Shown: in pieces, positions 61,536-64,000 of the stretch
How positions within the stretch are numbered: position 1 is the stretch's first letter
Layout: the number at the start of each line of letters is the position of its first letter
Source of the DNA: Neobacillus soli NBRC 102451
GTDB taxonomy: Bacteria > Bacillota > Bacilli > Bacillales > Cytobacillaceae
Direction of reading: 5' to 3'
Assembly: GCF_001591665.1 (NCBI RefSeq)
Contig: NZ_BCVI01000042.1
Span: 1 to 64,000 of the forward strand
DNA: 64,000 bases
The notes under the pieces: model-generated
The model's input: only the letters and a program-made list of their open reading frames with translations
What the model was told of the DNA's origin: nothing
Database searches by the model: none
Made by a program: the position numbers and the translations under genes

Positions 61536-61589
61536 TTTAGTAAAAAATTTAGTAAAATAATTGAATTGTTTTACTGATGGACGTAAAAT
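61536..61589 (+). promoter_or_regulatory. galK promoter with repeated TTTAGTAAAA sites
   Basis: TTGAAT (61561-61566), 17 bases, TAAAAT (61584-61589). Upstream lie two direct copies of ATTTAGTAAAA (61535-61545, 61547-61557), and an inverted TTTTACT (61569-61575) lies in the spacer. Together they look like binding sites for a galactose-operon regulator. Confidence 0.55.
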
Positions 61590-61635
61590 AGGGTTACCGA
61601 TAATTATTTAATTGATAGGGTTGGAGGACCATAAT

Positions 61636-62817
61636 ATGAACGTCACAACATTGAACAAAATATTTTTAGATATGTATCATGTTTTACCAAGAAAAGCCTT
61701 TTTTGCTCCTGGAAGGATTAATTTAATTGGCGAGCATACCGATTATAATGGAGGTCATGTGTTTCCATGTGCGATTACCTACGGAACCTATGCAGTAGCT
61801 AGGGAACGGGAGGACAAGGTTATTCGCCTGTACTCAACAAACTTCCCTGAAAGAGGAATCATTGAATTAGATTTAAACGAGCTAAATTATGATAAAGAGC
61901 ACAATTGGGCTAACTATCCGACAGGAATGATTCGTTACATTCTTGAGGCGGGATATGAAATTCCATCCGGGTTTGATTGTGTCATTCAAGGCAATATACC
62001 AAATGGGGCAGGACTTTCTTCATCAGCCTCTATTGAGCTTCTAACCGGGGTGCTAATAAACGGCCTGTTTCAATTAGAAATTCCTCGACTTGATCTCATC
62101 AAGCTAGGCAAAAGAGTAGAGAATGAATTTATTGGTGTGAACAGCGGCATCATGGACCAGTTTGCGATTGGCATGGGTAGGAAGGATGCAGGAATTTTAC
62201 TAGATTGCCAAACGCTGAAATATGAGTACGCACCCATTCACCTAGAAGATTACAAAATTTTAATCATGAATACGAATAAGCGAAGGGAATTAGCGGATTC
62301 GAAATATAATGAGCGAAGAGGAGAATGTGAAGAGGCACTGTTACTGTTGCAGCAAAAGCTTCCAATTGAAGCTCTTGGTCAGTTATCCGAAGCAGAGTTT
62401 GATGAAAATCAATACCTCATTACCAATGAAACTGTCCGCAAACGGGCAAAACATGCTGTCTATGAAAATGTGAGAACCATTAAGGCGCTTGAAGAGCTTA
62501 AGGCAGGAAATTTAAAGGCCTTTGGACAACTGATTAACCAATCACATGTATCTCTACGTGATGACTATGAGGTTACTGGGGTTGAGCTTGACAGTTTAGT
62601 AGAAGCGGCTTGGAGACAACCGGGAGTTCTTGGTGCGCGGATGACGGGTGCAGGATTCGGCGGCTGTGCCATCGCGATTGTAGAAAATGAAGAGGTTGAA
62701 AACTTTATTGCGAATGTTGGTGCAGCCTATCTTGAGAAAATTGGCTACAAGGCAGAGTTTTATGTAGCCAGCATCGGTGATGGGGCAAAAGAAATCCAAC
62801 TGAAAGCAGCGATTTAA
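61636..62817 (+). CDS. galK: Galactokinase
   Basis: GHMP kinase, 393 residues, phosphorylating galactose to galactose 1-phosphate (Leloir pathway). GRINLIGEHTDYNGGHVFP is the galactokinase signature, GAGLSSSAS the ATP-binding motif, and GARMTGAGFGGCAIA the third GHMP motif. The catalytic Asp is in GIMDQFAIG. ATG 61636 with TTGGAGG is preferred to the in-frame TTG 61612. Followed by galT. Confidence 0.94.
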   Translation: MNVTTLNKIFLDMYHVLPRKAFFAPGRINLIGEHTDYNGGHVFPCAITYGTYAVAREREDKVIRLYSTNFPERGIIELDLNELNYDKEHNWANYPTGMIRYILEAGYEIPSGFDCVIQGNIPNGAGLSSSASIELLTGVLINGLFQLEIPRLDLIKLGKRVENEFIGVNSGIMDQFAIGMGRKDAGILLDCQTLKYEYAPIHLEDYKILIMNTNKRRELADSKYNERRGECEEALLLLQQKLPIEALGQLSEAEFDENQYLITNETVRKRAKHAVYENVRTIKALEELKAGNLKAFGQLINQSHVSLRDDYEVTGVELDSLVEAAWRQPGVLGARMTGAGFGGCAIAIVENEEVENFIANVGAAYLEKIGYKAEFYVASIGDGAKEIQLKAAI

Positions 62818-62924
62818 AAGGTAGTGGGATGGTAACTAACGAGAACATCGATTGATCAAATGATTAGCAATGCCTATAACTGGCATCAGCACCACCCTAA
62901 TGGATATCAGAAATAGAGGCGATT

Positions 62925-64000
62925 ATGATGATTTATCAACTAATTCAAGAACTAATCAATCGGGCACTTGCTGTCAAATTAATCGAGCGGGAAGACGAAA
63001 TATATGCGCGTAATCAAATTCTTTCGCTTTTACAGCTAGCGGAATTTAAGGAAGTGGAAACAACCGAGTTTGCCATCCATGAAATTCCTGATTTATTGGA
63101 GTTAATCGTTGATTACGCTTGCAAGCAAGGAATAATCGAAGCTATTTTCGATGAGAAGGAGATTTTTTCAAGCAAAATTATGAATTGTTTACTTGCACGT
63201 CCTTCCAGTGTTAATCAGCTTTTTTATGAAAAATATAAACAAGACCCAAAAGCGGCGACGCAGTATTTTTATGAGTTAAGTAAAAATAGCAACTACATTC
63301 AAATGAAGCGAATTCGTAATAATATCGAGTATAAAACTGAAACAGAATATGGCGAACTAGACATTACGATTAATTTATCAAAACCGGAAAAAGACCCTAG
63401 AAGTATCGCGCTCGAGCGGTCGGTGCAGAAAACGGACTATCCGAAATGCTTGCTTTGTGTAGAAAATGAAGGATATGCGGGGAGAATCGGGTACCCTGCC
63501 CGCTCCAATCATCGGATGATTCGAGTTAGTCTATTAGAAAAAACGTGGTACTTGCAGTATTCACCGTATGTCTATTACAACGAGCATTGTATTGTGTTGT
63601 CAGAAAAACATACCGATATGGTTGTTAGTTCAACATCTTTCTTACGGCTGTTAAGCTTTGTTGAACAATTTCCGCATTATTTTGTCGGCTCAAATGCGGA
63701 CCTGCCAATTGTGGGCGGCTCGATTTTATCCCATGATCATTATCAAGGCGGGAATTATCAATTTGCGATGGCGAAGGCGGGAGATGAGTGGACATTTAAA
63801 ATGGCTGGGTATCCGAAGGTGGAGTGCGCTGTTGTTAAATGGCCTATGTCTGTCATTCGCCTGCGCTCCAATCAAATTAACGCGTTAGTTGAAGCTGGCT
63901 CACATATTTTTGAAAAATGGAAAACCTACAGTGATGAGGGTCTTGGGATCTTGGCCAGAACTGGAGAGGCCCCGCATAATACAGTCACACCAATTGCACG
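62925..64000 (+). CDS. galT: Galactose-1-phosphate uridylyltransferase, type 2 (partial, runs off the window)
   Basis: 358 codons are present and still open at the right edge (family length about 490-500), so the 3' end is missing. It transfers UMP from UDP-glucose to galactose 1-phosphate. The Firmicute type 2 form is shown by YPKCLLCVENEGYAGRIGYP, the active-site-like SILSHDHYQGG, and GEAPHNTVTPIA at the edge. ATG 62925 or 62928 follows a modest AGAGGCG site. It lies 107 bases after galK and is probably co-transcribed. No frameshift or internal stop was found. Confidence 0.92.
   Translation, partial: MMIYQLIQELINRALAVKLIEREDEIYARNQILSLLQLAEFKEVETTEFAIHEIPDLLELIVDYACKQGIIEAIFDEKEIFSSKIMNCLLARPSSVNQLFYEKYKQDPKAATQYFYELSKNSNYIQMKRIRNNIEYKTETEYGELDITINLSKPEKDPRSIALERSVQKTDYPKCLLCVENEGYAGRIGYPARSNHRMIRVSLLEKTWYLQYSPYVYYNEHCIVLSEKHTDMVVSSTSFLRLLSFVEQFPHYFVGSNADLPIVGGSILSHDHYQGGNYQFAMAKAGDEWTFKMAGYPKVECAVVKWPMSVIRLRSNQINALVEAGSHIFEKWKTYSDEGLGILARTGEAPHNTVTPIA

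Noticed and set aside
63658-63888. 76-residue plus-strand ORF
   Set aside because: It lies out of frame inside galT, which is open through this whole region to the window edge.

Overview
The window looks like a chromosomal segment of a spore-former of the Bacillaceae. Base composition is moderate to low in GC, Shine-Dalgarno sites are strong (AAGGAGG), TTG and GTG starts are common, terminators are Rho-independent, and many genes match Bacillus subtilis genes: dppA-E/ykfA-D, yclNOPQ, guaD, bioY, yerD, ykuK, rocB, and kynU/galK/galT of Bacillus type. No rRNA, tRNA, CRISPR array, prophage or transposase was seen. The species cannot be named from the sequence.

Layout. (1) 1-3.4 kb: maltose phosphorylase and beta-phosphoglucomutase, behind a strong promoter whose spacer is filled by a LacI/CcpA-type operator. 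(2) 3.4-9.9 kb: single genes (DegV lipid-binding protein, secreted Xaa-Pro dipeptidyl-peptidase-like hydrolase, RidA, membrane-anchored GOGAT-like YerD, MBL-fold hydrolase). (3) 10.2-16 kb: an unfamiliar catabolic operon of an ornithine cyclodeaminase-family protein, a divergent M19 'dipeptidase' lacking several metal ligands, a CocE/NonD hydrolase, a Gfo/Idh/MocA oxidoreductase and a small membrane protein. (4) 16.3-26.6 kb: a full murein-peptide uptake and recycling operon, dppABCDE-ykfABCD, ending in a cytosolic class A beta-lactamase-fold protein. (5) 26.7-29.0 kb: a DUF418 membrane protein, a small lipoprotein, and a peroxiredoxin whose peroxidatic-cysteine codon is an in-frame TGA, a strong selenoprotein candidate. 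(6) 29.1-32.9 kb: Fur-controlled petrobactin-type importer. (7) 33-41 kb: PAS histidine kinase, YkuK, a 52-residue zinc-ribbon protein, and two large convergent secreted M14 carboxypeptidase-like proteins. (8) 41-47.4 kb: NSS transporter with its 34-residue MetS subunit, an M20 amidohydrolase, the wreck of an enolase-superfamily epimerase, a GNAT, and a DUF2157/GDYXXLXY pair. (9) 47.7-58.5 kb: bioY with a BirA operator, TetR/kynureninase divergon, amino-acid permease, guanine deaminase, then an IclR-controlled cluster of two amidino-hydrolases (one clearly DDAH), a permease and RocB, which suggests methylarginine/arginine use. (10) 58.5-61.4 kb: GntR(YtrA)-ABC exporter operon. (11) 61.6-64 kb: galK and the 5' part of galT, which runs off the window.

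A recurring theme is peptide and amino-acid scavenging: secreted peptidases, dipeptide import, epimerase/carboxypeptidase processing, arginine derivatives and kynurenine. About fifteen copies or half-copies of a ~50-bp palindromic element with arms GGTGTCAGGCACC / GGTGCCTGACACC are scattered through the intergenic gaps. Full copies fill the gaps of three convergent gene pairs almost exactly, and so probably act as bidirectional terminators.
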